Shown here: piece after piece, positions 1 through 11,339 of the stretch
How the letters are laid out: the number at the start of each line of letters is the position of its first letter
Position numbering within the stretch: the first letter of the stretch is position 1
NCBI GenBank assembly: GCA_002104985.1
Contig: MCGO01000077.1
Location: 1 to 64,000, forward strand
DNA length: 64,000 nucleotides
Direction of reading: 5' to 3'
Source: Rhizoclosmatium globosum
Taxonomy: Eukaryota; Chytridiomycota; Chytridiomycetes; Chytridiales; Chytriomycetaceae
Notes under the pieces: model-generated
The model's input: only the letters and a program-made list of their open reading frames with translations
Database searches by the model: none
Told to the model about the DNA's origin: nothing
Program-made: the position numbers and the translations under genes

Positions 1-605
1 AATTGAATGCGATCAGCCAAGCAACCTAGACACATTGATGCAGCAGAACCGCCAGCCACGTACCGTTTCACCATACATCAGCTTAGCCTCGTCGGTAGTC
101 CTAACCTTTTTGAAGTCGTATTTGTTGAGCTGGCGGACAAAGGACTGGAAGTTTGAGTGCTTAAAGATGACGGGAAGCACAGTCTTTGCGAATTGGTTTG
201 TGTCGACAACAACGAATGAGTCGCCATTCGGAGTCCATCGGATAAGGTTAAAGTGTTTGCGGTTTTCGATCGCTCTATTGGGGCCAAGAGGGGTCAGGCT
301 GTGATCCAGGGGAGAGCGAGGGCTACTTACTCAAAGAGCTTCGTGACAAACTCTGAGTGTTCCTTTGTCCGCTTTCGCCGTGGTTGGAAGTTGTTGGATG
401 TGGGATCAGTAGCTATATTTGAAGTTGAAGTTGAAGCCGTTGGTGGTGGTTGGTTGGCATCATCACAGTCGTTGTCGTTGTCGTCGTCGTTGTCGTCGTC
501 CTCAAAGCCCACGTGCTCAAAGCCCCGCTTCGTCCCACTGCCTTCGCCGCCAACGCCACTGCCACAGCCAATCGATGCCGCCGATGACGCCATTCGCTGG
601 TGCAT
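1..605 (-). CDS. Heat shock factor (HSF)-type transcription factor, 5' part (runs off left edge)
   Basis: This is the amino-terminal part of an HSF-type winged-helix DNA-binding protein, expected to bind promoter heat-shock-like elements in the nucleus. Exon 1 (605-331) starts with MHQRMASS, carries an acidic D/N-rich stretch encoded by a GTC/GTT-like repeat on the plus strand, and ends in the start of the domain (EFVTKLFE). A 56 bp intron (330-275, GTAAGT...TAG) follows. Exon 2 (274-64) continues with RKHFNLIRWTPNGDSFVVVD and the recognition helix region SNFQSFVRQLNKYDFKKV, then stops at a GTACGT donor at 63. The coiled-coil oligomerisation part lies outside the window, so HSF1, Skn7, Mga1 and Sfl1 types cannot be told apart. 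The domain call is firm; the start codon is the first in-frame ATG and less certain. Confidence 0.85.
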
Positions 606-1024
606 CGGTTGGGGTGGATCGGTCGCGGTTCGAGAGATCTTGTCTGTCTGCCTTCTCGTGGGAGAAAGAAATTGGGAAGATCAACTTCTACTCGCTCTTT
701 AAAAAGGAGGTTGCTCAACTCCGACTGGCTTTATGCAGATGCTGAACACGCACTCTGTTTGGCGATAAGTCAACAGTGTGATTGCTCCTGCTTGGCGGGT
801 TAATGCACTGCTTGGCCCTGGTGCTTCATCTCCCACTCTAAGCCCGCCTGGAAAAACTTGCCTCTGTACTTTGTGCATAAACTATCTGTTTGCTGGTAGT
901 AATCTGGGGCTTAAGTTGATCCATTTGGATTCCACCGATATTCAAGAAATTGCACATCACCGCGACTGACTAATGTGACGACCTCAATATCACAAGTGGC
1001 CAAATGGAAAATCAAATTTAAAGT
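606..1024. promoter_or_regulatory. Divergent intergenic region between HSF-type and bZIP genes
   Basis: About 420 bp lie between two divergently transcribed transcription-factor genes and should hold both promoters. Short ORFs on both strands run through it but show no domain and no codon pattern. No convincing TATA box, repeat or RNA gene was seen. Confidence 0.4.
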
Positions 1025-2526
1025 ATGAATCCATACAAATACCGCAAAGTCTCATTGTTGATGCATCAAGTAACCAGTTGATTCACAACCAATTGGAAGA
1101 AAGTCGCACGAAATGGACCTGTTCCGAATCAACCGCCTCTGCCACCAACCCCGATCGGCAGTACAATCCGAATTCGGGTCGTGGTCGCCGACGCACCCTC
1201 CGCAAACCAGCATCGAAACGTGCAGGCCAACTCCGTGACGCCCAACGAGCTCTCAGAGAACGCAAACTCGCATACATATCCGGCCTCGAAAACGAAGTTG
1301 CATCCCTGAAGAACGAAGTGAAAGATGTCCAATCTCTGCGGGAAAAGGATCCGTCAGCTGGAGTTTGAGGCGTTGCTGTCGAGTTCCACGTCTGCATCAA
1401 CTTCTCAATCTCCTGCTCCTGCTCCTGCCATCGCACCTAGCCCTTGTCTGAACTGCTCTGCCGAATCATTCAAATCTCAATGTACTTTGTCCAAATCCAA
1501 ACACTGCAGGCTCAAATGGTTCAACTGAAGGCGGAGCTGGACCTTTGGAAGTCAGAAGCAATCCGATATCGTGCTCCATTGGCTCTCATTACAGCATCTC
1601 CCCAATTTCAGACGTTGATAACTACAGTCTCTTTTCGTTTCCATTCACTGCCACTGCAGATGATCCCATGGAAACACTCATCAAGAGCTTGGATTCTGCT
1701 CATTCCACCCCTTCGTGTGAAGACGTGCATGGCCCGATTGAAGTCGAAACAACTCGAATCCTTATGAAATCAATACCATCTCTAAAGAATTCCAAGAATG
1801 TGGATGTCGTGTTGCAGCATATTTCGGTAAGACTCAATCACACAAAGCATTGGCGACGATGCTAATGTGTTACACAGGACCGAGTTCGTGAACGTGAAAT
1901 GCTAAAACCGAAAGAATGGCTGGCTCGTTGTATGCGCGCATTTACGGATATGTTCGACGAATGCACAGTGATGGATCGACTTAAAGTAATTGAAGCTATG
2001 GCTGTATTTTATGAACGAAACAAGAACCATTTCGTAAGTCTCTCGTAGTCTATAGCTCACAGTAGATCAGCAGAACTCTTACTTAATGCACTTCTCCAGG
2101 GATTCTTGTATGATTTATGGGACCGTTTCGTAGCAATCGAACCAACAAACCTTAAACCAATTAATCTGGATTTATCAAAACCGAATCATCAGCGCATGCA
2201 ACAACTCAAACTCTCTCTCCTTGCAATTCCTTCCCTCTCAAGAAGTCCCGAAGTTGTAGAAGAATTTTGTTCGTTTTGGGTTCACTCAATGGAGGAAACA
2301 GATCCTGCAGCATTCTTGAAAATGCATTCATCAATATTCAAGATGGAACAAATTTGTTCTTCTATGGAGGAGCGGACACAATTGTGGATGGCATTTGAAA
2401 TTGCGAGGCAGGGAAGCCGGAAAGAGATGGTCTGTGCATACTTTTTACATACATTGGTATTAATGCTTCTTTTGTGAATAGGAAGAGATTATTGTGAAAG
2501 TGGAAGCAGCGACCCTCAACGATTAA
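1025..2526 (+). CDS. bZIP transcription factor, AP-1/Yap-like basic region
   Basis: This is a nuclear bZIP regulator. The basic region reads KRAGQLRDAQRALRERK followed by a short leucine-zipper-like helix (LENEVASLKNEV). The long carboxy-terminal half is typical of chytrid bZIP proteins and has a conserved-looking segment around LYDLWDRF. The reading frame needs several introns. Likely ones are 1070-1159, 1363-1440 (78 bp, removes an in-frame stop, pyrimidine-rich 3' end), 1551-1594 (44 bp), then introns near 1829-1877, 2034-2099 and 2429-2482, the last exon ending in EEIIVKVEAATLND. The start is uncertain: ATG 1025 reads into the bZIP frame only if the 1070-1159 intron is real. The invariant Asn of the basic region is not present (see findings). 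Confidence 0.75.
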
Positions 2527-2662
2527 ATCGGAATCACAATTTTGAATAAAGCAAGTGCATCACATTGAAGAGAATATCGTTCTTTCGCCGTCATCGTATC
2601 CAAAATCCTTTGTACTTTTCTTCCTTCCACTTCTTTTCTTTTCAAACTCGAACACAAATCAA

Positions 2663-3530
2663 ATGCCTCTCCGAATCTTATGTCTGCACGGCTACTCCCA
2701 GAACGAAAAAGTGTTCCGCAAACGGAGCGCTGTTCTCCGAAAGGACTTGGAGACAATCGGTGCAGAATTGGGTATGAGTACAGCCTTGTCCTTGATATCC
2801 AACTCAACTCCACACATCGACCAGTCTATGTAACAGCCCCACACGATGCCCCAACTCCAGATCAAGAAATTGATGCAATGACTGAAGCAGAAAGATTGAA
2901 GCTCCATGGGGAAATGAGTTGAGTCTGGAAACGTGCCAACTGACATTTCAAATCTAAACGAGCCCAACCACAGAACCAGAAGATATTTTGAAAGGATGGT
3001 GGGTCAGCAACGCTGATAAAACTGGACAAATCGGATACAAGGAATCAATCCATTTCCTAAAAAAGTATGGTCACCTCCCCACCTCTCTTCCTTCCATTAA
3101 CTGAATAAACAGAGTCTGGATCGAAAAAGGCCCCTTCGATGGAATCCTTGGGTTCTCACAAGGCGCCGCAATGGCCCCGCTCCTCCTCTCCGAACTCGCC
3201 TTCGCCTCAAAAGTAAACGACTTAACACCATACACCCTCCCCCGCTTCCTCATCCTCGTATCCGGGTTCGTCTCGTCCGCAGTGACAGGAATGGCAGATG
3301 CACCTGAAGAAGAGAGTGTTCTGAATTTGTGGGATGAGGGAAAGATTCCAGTTCCGGCGTTGCATGTGATTGGGTTGGGGGATGCGTGGGTTGTTCCGTT
3401 GGAATCGAATGGACTTGCGCAGAGGTTTGTGGAAGGTGCTTCGGTGATTATTGAGCATGATGGGGGACATTATATTCCGAGTACCGCGGACATGAGGGCA
3501 AAGTTTAAGGAGTATGTTGCATCGCGATAG
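2663..3530 (+). CDS. FSH1/OVCA2-family serine hydrolase
   Basis: This is a small alpha/beta hydrolase of the FSH1 family, cytosolic serine esterases of poorly defined substrate. The start MPLRILCLHGYSQN is the classic FSH1 opening (LHGYxQN). The nucleophile elbow GFSQGAAMA carries the catalytic Ser, with Asp in IGLGDAWVVP and His in HDGGHYIPS completing the triad. Four exons are inferred: introns start at a GTATGA donor near 2773, at GTTGAG near 2919 and at GTATGG near 3065 (ending at AACAG 3112). Total length is normal for the family. It converges on the G-alpha gene, with an AATAAA signal near 3570. Confidence 0.85.
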
Positions 3531-3660
3531 GGAATAGGGAACGAAAGGATGGTTTGTTGAAATGCAACCAATAAAAGACTCGTTTCAGTATATATTCAAG
3601 GATCCGTTTATTTACTGTTTTTCCCCCGGCTATGTGAAAATATTTATCTGCTTTCCCGCT

Positions 3661-5175
3661 TTACATCAATCCAGCTGATTGTAGGTTATTCCTGTGGAAG
3701 GGGTTAAGAAGACGCACACAGCCAAGACCAGAACTTACACTAAAATGCTTTCAATGACAGTCGCCAGTACTACTTTCATTTTTCCGGTATCGTTGGCTTG
3801 GGTGTAATGGAAATACAGTTGTCGCTCCGGTACTTTGTTGAACGAAGCTACCTTCTCTGCAAAAAACTTTGACGCGTCTTTACAGTCATTTTGTCCTACC
3901 GAAATTATGTTAAAATACACCGTGATACGATCAGAATACCTGTAAACTCAGGAAAGTAGTCCGCGACGAATTCAGACTCCAGTTTGTCCTTCAACAAGTC
4001 AATTTTGTTCATAAAAACAACAATCGCGCTCTTTTTAAATGAAGCGTGATTACATATGAAAGAGAATACGGTTATGGATTCAACAACTGAACAAAAGGTT
4101 AGTCAAACTTTCAAGCAACAACTCCTTACTTCGGTTTACATTGACGTCCTCAACAGTAAATAGATTGAATGAGCTTAGATCCATAAGGAAAAATATGGCG
4201 CTGACGTTGTCAAATACATGTATCCATTTCCTTCGTTCATTTCGCTGTCCTCCCACATCAAACACTTTAAATATTGTGCCTTTAATTACCACCTTGGTTT
4301 CGTTTACACCAGACGTCATAATACGTGATGCTAGGATATCTTGATTCGTCGGCGCGTAGTCGGATCGATTGAAAGAATCAATATCCTTCATGAAGCTTTT
4401 ATCAGCCAGGTTAGTATCATTCAACACCGTGTATTTCCACTTACTATGATAGATCCACAATTTGGAACTCATTATTCCTTGAAAAACAGTATTGCACCCC
4501 CGTATCGGCCCAAATCAATTTTATAGCCTGTGCAAGGTCAACTCCTAACGGTTCTTTAAAACTTGGATCCACTGTTTCTTTGACTTTTCCAACCGCTTGC
4601 TTCATCTTCTCCACATTTTCACCCATATATTCAGATACATCAAACAGTCGTGCAGCCTCGGCTGCAATAGGACTCCCTTTTTTCATTGCCAACAGATCCC
4701 CACTCCCCGTTGTAGATGTCACCCCATCAGTATCCCTCGTCTTTCCAGCCGAAGGAAATAGAACAGGATCTAATTTTGACTTATCAAAGCCGTATGGTAT
4801 TTTCAGTTTCGCCATCGCATCAACAAGAATTGTTGCCGTGTCGAATATGTTTTTGCGCACAGCACATCGGAATAGTTGTGTATCTTCGTCATTAAATCCT
4901 CCGCCGTGTATAATTCGAAGTTGTTTCAGGACTGTAGATTTCCCTGTTTCGGCAGTCCCTGCAGAATACAAATCAGATCACATCAGAAGAGGAAGAACGC
5001 GTCGTTGAAGAGGTATACCTAGCAGCAGAATCTTGATTTCCTTCTTTGATTTCTCTTCAATCAGCTGTTTATCGATTTCTTTGCTCTTTTGTGCTGCGAG
5101 TTTGGGGTCTATTAATAGAGAGGAGGTATTGGCTTGTACATTGGGAGATTCCTCCTTTGATCCACAAGCTCCCAT
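3661..5175 (-). CDS. Heterotrimeric G protein alpha subunit, divergent
   Basis: This is a GTP-binding alpha subunit that would couple 7TM receptors to effectors at the plasma membrane. The amino end MGACGSKE has Gly2 for myristoylation and Cys4 for palmitoylation. The P-loop is GTAETGKST, where most family members have GAGESGKST. Switch I has SRIMTSGV with the Arg and Thr kept; switch II is DVGGQRNERRKWIHVFDNV with the catalytic Gln kept; the base-binding motif is FMNKIDL; the usual TCAT is replaced by TQAN in HYTQANDT. Six exons are inferred, with introns near 5018-4959, 4448-4399, about 4110, about 3940 and about 3738. The last exon gives the proper G-alpha tail ending NNLQSAGLM, which lacks the Cys at -4 that pertussis toxin modifies in Gi types. 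A Ser/Thr-rich insert sits in the helical domain. Confidence 0.9.
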
Positions 5176-5521
5176 CGTTGCAGGTCAAATGAAGTGTATA
5201 GTTTCGGCTGACTTTGTGTGTATGTCCCAGACGAGAGTTGGTTGGAGGGATTTTCAGCCAAAATGAAGTTCTGATTGTTCCCGCCCTAAATGTACCTATA
5301 ACAGCCTAGAACAAAAAAAGCTACTAAAAACCGTACGTACCCTCTCATCAATAGTTTTGCCAACTGTGCTAATTTGTGTTAAATTAGTGTTTACTATTCT
5401 TGCCATTCGAATCAAGAGGCGGGCTCCATTTTGAAGAAGGGATTATCTCTGCTTGAATTATTTGTAAACTTAAGTTTTGCTAAATTGTCACTAAAATTGA
5501 GGTGATCGTCGAATCCACCAA
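5176..5521. promoter_or_regulatory. Shared divergent promoter region of G-alpha and CNG channel genes
   Basis: This 346 bp, AT-rich interval separates the two start codons. Both promoters must lie here or overlap the first exons. No repeated motif or clear TATA element stands out by eye. Confidence 0.45.
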
Positions 5522-8472
5522 ATGGATGACCCTACCACAGCGCAAGCTTTTATGAACGAAACAGTCGCTCTTCAATCATATTTGGCCTCGCTCCAGCGTG
5601 AGTTGGCTGACGGATTGTCGCGTGTATCGCGTATAGTCGACTTGGCCGTGAAGCAGGACTTCTCCCCGAATCTTCGACGGCGATGCCTTTTCCGACTTCA
5701 GGCGTAAACCCTATAATCGATCGCTATCAATATCATTCTCAAATAATCCCTGTTGTGCCTCAGGTAGCAACACCGAGAGCCTTATCAACATTGGTTCCAG
5801 AACTCCCACCCACAGTTATAGCAACGCCAGAGCCAGATCTCGTGGAAATATCAAATCAGATTCCGGAAATTACTGTGATTCCAACACATGTCGCTATTGG
5901 GCTCAAATGGGAATCCCAGGACTATATTGATGCATCAAAATTGGACCTCGAAACAAAGAAGACAGAAGACCTTAATCCAAAGCCGGAAGGATCAAGTTCG
6001 AAACTATCCGCTATGCTTTCAGGCTCAATGAAAAATGTTTCCATTTATCTCAGCTCCAACACCATCGGATCACTTCCCATGTACAATACAGACAACAAAG
6101 TTTCGCCTGATCCCGCTGAAGTAAAAGAATCGTCAGATACACTTTCACCAGATTTATTGATGCCCTATGTACCTATTTCAATAATTGAACCAGAGCCAGA
6201 ACCACTTAGAAGCCGCAGACAATCCAATGAAGATAAATCACCTGGAGCACGCAGACGATCATCCGGCCAATTATCAACATTTATGGAACATCGTCGTCCA
6301 AGTATGATCAGTCGCGTTCCTGAAGAAGTCTCTGAAGCAACCAACAAGGAAACTGCTAAAAAAGCGAAATGGGAAAAGCTTCGTCGGCAAACCATGCGTG
6401 ATTCGTCGCAAATCAAAGGACGAAAACTGAGTGCAGTAATTCAAGCCGCATTTCCTGAAATACAGAGGCAGAACGAAGCCAAAAAAGAACACGCGAAAAA
6501 GAATTGGGAAAAGTTGAGAGGAGTTGTGTTTGCTCCCAAAACGGTGGAGAAAAAGAATCCGAAATTAGCGGAGTTGATGGTCTCTGTTCTTCCAGACATT
6601 GAAACGCTACACAAAAAGATTCACACGCCAGTAATACAAGAAAAGAAAATGACACCTTACAACAGCTTCAGTTCTTTCCTACATTGGTTCTTTTTATGCC
6701 CGGCATTTGACGAGAAGGGTCAATACATTTCGATTGCAAAGTATCACGGAAGTGACTACCGAAAGCACAGGTTCCACCTGGATGGCTTCAACCCAATGTC
6801 CATATTCTACTCCAGCCTGCATCTCTTGTTAATTCTGTTTTTTATCGTCATTTTGGTGCTTCAACCATATCAGGCAGCATATTATGACAATGTTCAAACG
6901 CAACTTGCTTTATCTTGGATGTAAGTCTCAATTTAATCCCGAGAAATAGGTTCTTATTCATGGCCAGAATCTCTGCGAGTATGATGCTTGACACAATCTT
7001 GAACATTTGCACACCTCGGAAACCAGCAAAGACTGATGCGCAGTTCAAAGTTCAGCGGCCTGCATTAAAAGCTTGGATCCCCAACTATTTAAAAAGTCAT
7101 GGAATAGTTGACTTGATGACTATCGTAAGTTGAACAAAATTTTGGAGGGTAATTAACCAACTTAGGTTCCGTGGATTCAAGTGGTTCCGTTCAGCTCCGC
7201 AAGTTTACCGCTTTCTCTTTTAATCTTACTAAGAACCCAAAGATTACCGTCCATGATGGCTCGCTCTCCGTTGTTTATTATAATTCATGCCCGAATTGAG
7301 TCCATTGGAGGAATCGGAAACATTCTCGCTCGAATCATTCCTGTTGGCCTTTTAGTCATTGTATTTATTCATATTCAGGCTTGTTGCATATATTACGTCG
7401 GTCGCCTTTCAAACTTTATATCCTGGAATCAACAATTTGATCACTGGGTTCATTATGCGGGAGGAGTGGAAGCAGCCTCTGTCTTTGAGAGGTATATTTG
7501 GATGTTGTCTCAAGCCATCGGAAATACGGTGAGAGTTTTTGGGTTGTATTGATGATAACCAACACAAATCAGTTCCCGTTAACTTTCAAGCCCGAAACAG
7601 TCTCAGAGCAAGTTGTCACTATTGTATTCATCTTACTTGGGGCGATTTTATACGCGACGTTTGTTGGATTGATTTCATCTGCTGCTATTTCCTTCGACGC
7701 TTCGGGAAAACTCTATCGACAAAAGATTGACGAGCTCACAGATTATCTCAACTGGAAAAATAGTTTGTCCTCCGCTCGATAATGCTCAAAGCTAATATAA
7801 ACTCAGTTGATCCGCATACGAAGAGAAAGTTACTTAACTATTACGAGTTCAAATATCGTGGAAAGTATTTTGAAGAACGCAGTTTACTTGCTGATATGAA
7901 TGAATCTTTACGGATGGAGCTAGCTTCAATCAACTCAAAACAGTTGATTGAAAAAGTACCCTTCTTGAAACGAGATATGAAAGATGGCAGAGATAATATC
8001 TACCTTGGGAAGATTGCAACCGCTTTAAATCCAATATATTTCATACCAGGAGACTTTATTGTGAATCAAGGAGAACAAGCGACGGAAATGTTTTTCATTC
8101 TGACAGGAAAAGTCAACATCATTGTGAATGGGGTCACTGTTACGTCGTTCAGTGATGGCGCCTTCTTTGGAGGTTTGCTATTTATTTTTTCTAAAAAGGT
8201 GCTTACGTGACAATACAGAGGTATCTCTGATTGCAAATATTCCAAGGACAGCTTCGGTTCAGGCAATCACAACTTGTCATTTATATAGTTTGTCCTCGAA
8301 AGACTTCAATGCCATTATTCTTGAGTTCGATGATATGAAGCAACGAATAGATCAAATCTACGAAGAGCGAATGGCGAAGGTTCGGATGGAACAAGGTTTG
8401 TGTTCATGCATAAAGAGCTAGTTTTGTTAACATCAATGAATCTCAGCTGCTCAAATGATTCTAGCAACATAA
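5522..8472 (+). CDS. Cyclic nucleotide-gated cation channel (CNG/HCN superfamily)
   Basis: This is a six-transmembrane channel with a carboxy-terminal cyclic-nucleotide-binding domain, expected in the plasma or flagellar membrane. A long disordered, Ser/Glu-rich amino end (about 300 residues) precedes S1 (LLLILFFIVILVLQP). The pore has YIWMLSQAIGNTFPLTF, so the filter is IGNT, close to the IGET of animal CNG channels and unlike the GYG or GFG of K+ channels. The C-linker runs from LYRQKIDELTDYLNWKN through YYEFKYRGKYFEE. The CNBD has PGDFIVNQGEQATEMFFI and the phosphate-binding cassette FGEVSLIANIPRTASVQ with its Glu and Arg. Eight exons are inferred, with introns 5622-5701, 6921-6967, 7125-7165, 7529-7572, 7763-7806 (GTTTGT donor), 8173-8218 and about 8396-8446; the end is QMILAT. 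S4 carries few basic residues, as in weakly voltage-sensitive CNG channels. Confidence 0.88.
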
Positions 8473-8523
8473 GAATATAAAATAAATTGTTAAATAAATA
8501 CTCCATTGGTATTTGTTTACAAA

Positions 8524-9327
8524 ATGGAAATTGCCACGCCACTCCACAGTCTCCCATCATATAACCAACCCTTAGCGTCCACGCACTACAGAATCGATTC
8601 AAAAACATCTGACATCTGTCCAACGTATCCTTGGTTGTTTGTCGCCGAAATTTGCAGCGTTCATTTCCATATTCGTCCTCGTGTCACAGTTGTTCTCAGC
8701 CCTGAAGCGTCTGACGAAACAGCGACAATCCACTTTTACGAGCGTCAAAATGTGTCTTCGTTTTCGTGGGAGAAAATTGTACCAGGTTCAACAATTGCAA
8801 TCTTGTATGGTCAACAGAAGCGGTTCAGTGACGGGAGTCTTGGAATTCGTCAATCAGATCTGTCGACGATACAAATCTTTCCGGCGCCAATCAAAATGTT
8901 GATGAAATACATGTCCAACCTTAAATTCGTCATGGAATCCAGAAGTTGCGTCTGTTTCAAAGATGACTGCAAGGTCACACAAAAACTCGAGCGCTGTTCA
9001 AGTTGCCGGACTGTTTACTTCTGCTCATCTCATCGAATAGATTTATGGAGTTCGGGCCATAATAGATTGTGTGGAAACACTACGGAAATACTTTGGATGA
9101 TGGAACTGACGTTTGGGTGTACTACTCCGAATGCATTTTACGCATTTGATAAAAGAGAAGCTTGTGGAATGAGTAATCTGGTGAAGAAAGGCATGGAAGA
9201 AACGCCATCAGACTTCAATGAGAGTCTGATGGAGAGAATGAATGTATGGCCCGAAGGAGATGATCTTATTGTAAACCTCACTCTTGAGTCTATATCAGAA
9301 CTTGATGAGAGATTTTGCAAACATTAA
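8524..9327 (+). CDS. MYND-type zinc-finger protein, variant
   Basis: This is an intronless 268-residue protein starting just downstream of the CNG gene on the same strand. Residues around 145-185 carry a MYND-like cysteine cluster: SCVCFKDDC, then LERCSSCRTVYFC, SSHRIDLW and SSGHNRLC. MYND fingers mediate protein-protein contacts with proline-rich partners. The sixth or seventh ligand position is His here where Cys is usual. The amino half resembles no domain I recognise. The ATG at 8524 is chosen over the in-frame non-ATG extension upstream. Confidence 0.65.
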   Translation: MEIATPLHSLPSYNQPLASTHYRIDSKTSDICPTYPWLFVAEICSVHFHIRPRVTVVLSPEASDETATIHFYERQNVSSFSWEKIVPGSTIAILYGQQKRFSDGSLGIRQSDLSTIQIFPAPIKMLMKYMSNLKFVMESRSCVCFKDDCKVTQKLERCSSCRTVYFCSSHRIDLWSSGHNRLCGNTTEILWMMELTFGCTTPNAFYAFDKREACGMSNLVKKGMEETPSDFNESLMERMNVWPEGDDLIVNLTLESISELDERFCKH

Positions 9328-9348
9328 ATAAATTATCATTTCCAAAAG

Positions 9349-10249
9349 ATGAACATCGTAAATCCTTACAATCTCGCTAACTCCAGTGGGGAAACAACGC
9401 TACCAAATGGCTTCACGTTTCAACAGACTTTTGTTTTATACGTTATCTTTGGACTGTCCACAGAGAGTGCAATATACGCGCTATTTGCAGTGACTGCGAA
9501 ACTCTACTACCAAACCACCCAAAAAAGCCGCTTTATTCTAGTGGAAGCGATTATCTCTTTCTGCAACATATCTATTATTTGCAATATGATTGCGAACATT
9601 GTATCCCTTCTTCCCATCGGCGATTCCATCACATGTCTGTCGGTTCAGTTATATGCCAACTTTTTCTATCACACCATTCCATTTACGTTTGATACATTCA
9701 TTCTCTATAGAAGTTGGATAATTTCAGGTCGCAATAAGACCTGTTGCGTTATATCTATTATTTTAATAGTAGGCCGGTTATTTTGGGGACTGTGGGACAT
9801 TTTAAAGTCTGGCGGACAATGGGACGAAGCCAGTATGTCGTGCAATTTTATTCAAGATCCCATCAGCCTTATTGGATACAGCTGGGTTGATATTATTTGT
9901 GATTTGTTTGCCACGGTTGTTGCGGTGGTTGTTATTGCACGGCAAATTGGATGGGATTTCGCAGATACCAATTATATGACAGTAATGAGTAGTGAGTACA
10001 GGCTTCGACACTTCTTAACACTAACATATTATGCGTCCAGTATTCCGATCGTCTCTTGTCGCATCAACAAATATAGCTGTTATGGTGACAGGATCTCTCT
10101 CAATAGACCCATTTTGGGTTAATGTGGCGTGGGCCATTCAAATATACGTTTTGTGTAGGTGCTTGAATGTAGAAATAATTCTTCCAGAGATGGAGAAAAC
10201 AGTTACTCAACTTGCTAAGAATCCAATGCCTTTAAGGACAAACCTGTGA
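9349..10249 (+). CDS. Seven-transmembrane receptor-like protein, array 1 copy 1 (intact)
   Basis: This is a multi-pass membrane protein of about 280 residues with the layout of a small 7TM receptor and no family I can name. Hydrophobic segments include TFVLYVIFGLSTESAIYALF, AIISFCNISIICNMIANIV, a helix around VISIILIVGRLFWGL and ICDLFATVVAVVVIA. One intron is inferred: exon 1 ends ATG AGT A at a GTGAGT donor near 9989 and resumes near 10042 after GTCCAG, giving MSIFRSSLVASTNIAVMVTG. It is the first and only undamaged member of three tandem copies. It starts 22 bp after the stop of the MYND gene. Confidence 0.7.
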
Positions 10250-10491
10250 TAACATTTTCGAGCCGGTTTTTAATGAAACGGAAGAGATTAGGTACAAATA
10301 GTGAAGAGTACAATGTTCAGGCTATTCACAGACAGGAATGAAGATATAATAAACCAAGCGCTGCAATTTTTTGATAAAATATAAGGTTTGGATCACTGGC
10401 ACAAGAGATTGCGTTTTATTAACACGCACTTGAGTCCAATCAGAGCTTGTAGAAAAATTAAGTGAATTTAATACATTATTGTGTCAAAAAG

Positions 10492-11263
10492 ATGCCTGTT
10501 GTAAATCCTTACGCTCTAGCCAACGTCACCGCAGGAGCAACTCTCCTGCCAAACGACTTCACGTTTCAGCAGCCTTTTATCCTTCATATTGTCGCCGGAC
10601 TTACAATAGAAAGTTCATTATATGCCTTGTTTGCCGTCTTTACAAAATCCTGCCTCTCAAGAGAGCCGCCTTCTTCTAGTGGAAGCAATCATCTCATGCT
10701 GTAACATTTCAATCCTCTGTAATATGATTGCGGACATTATGCTACCCAGTCCGATCAACGATTCTGTCGCCTGTCTGTCAGTTCAACTATACCTCAACTT
10801 TTTCTCGCACACAATCCCATTTACGTTTGATGCATTCATTCTCTATAGAAGTTGGATCATTTCAAGCCGCGATAAGACCTGTTTTGTTATTTCTATGATC
10901 CTAGCAGTTGGTCGGTTATTTTTGTGGGCTATGGTCACAGGAGTTCTCTGGGCAGACCCGTTCAGGCTTAATATGGCATGGGCAATTCAAACATATGTTC
11001 TATGTAGACTTTTAAACGTAGAGATTGTTCTTCCAGAGATGGAGAAAGCCGTTACTCAGCTTTCCTCGAATCGATTGTCTCCGATAAGGACTAAAGGACT
11101 GAAGAAATCAACTGCAACGTCTTCGGGCTGCCTACCAGTTGACACGAGAGAAGTTATACACGAGCAGCAATGTGTTTCTACAAATAGTTTGGGTCATTCG
11201 CTTGCAGGGTTGAGGACGTGTCCTGAAATTCCTGTCCTCATCAAAAGTCGTTCAATGCTGTAA
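10492..11263 (+). pseudogene. Seven-transmembrane receptor-like protein, array 1 copy 2 (damaged)
   Basis: This is a close copy of the gene at 9349-10249, starting MPVVNPYALANVTAG against MNIVNPYNLANSSG. The frame breaks between 10636 and 10660: the first frame runs to FAVFTK, and the homologous SRLLLVEAIISCCNISILCN continues in another frame. A second lesion is a deletion of about 290 bp relative to copy 1. VGRLF is joined directly to AMVTGVLWADPFRLN, removing two transmembrane helices and the intron. The carboxy end has an extra Ser-rich tail not found in copy 1. A protein, if made, would lack at least two helices. Confidence 0.7.
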
Positions 11264-11339
11264 AAAAATGAATAAAATAGAATCACGTTGATTTGTTTTC
11301 AAGGTGTGGTTTTATTTATCCTGTAAATCTCTTATTAAG

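Noticed and set aside
253..745. Overlapping plus-strand ORFs at the left end
   Set aside because: The minus strand encodes the HSF exon; these plus frames are low-complexity shadows of the acidic repeat.
1083..1436. 117-codon minus-strand ORF
   Set aside because: It is antisense to the bZIP basic region and has no domain of its own.
6921..6949. A 29 bp intron in the CNG gene
   Set aside because: The acceptor at 6967 gives the same phase with a 47 bp intron, which fits the size of the others.
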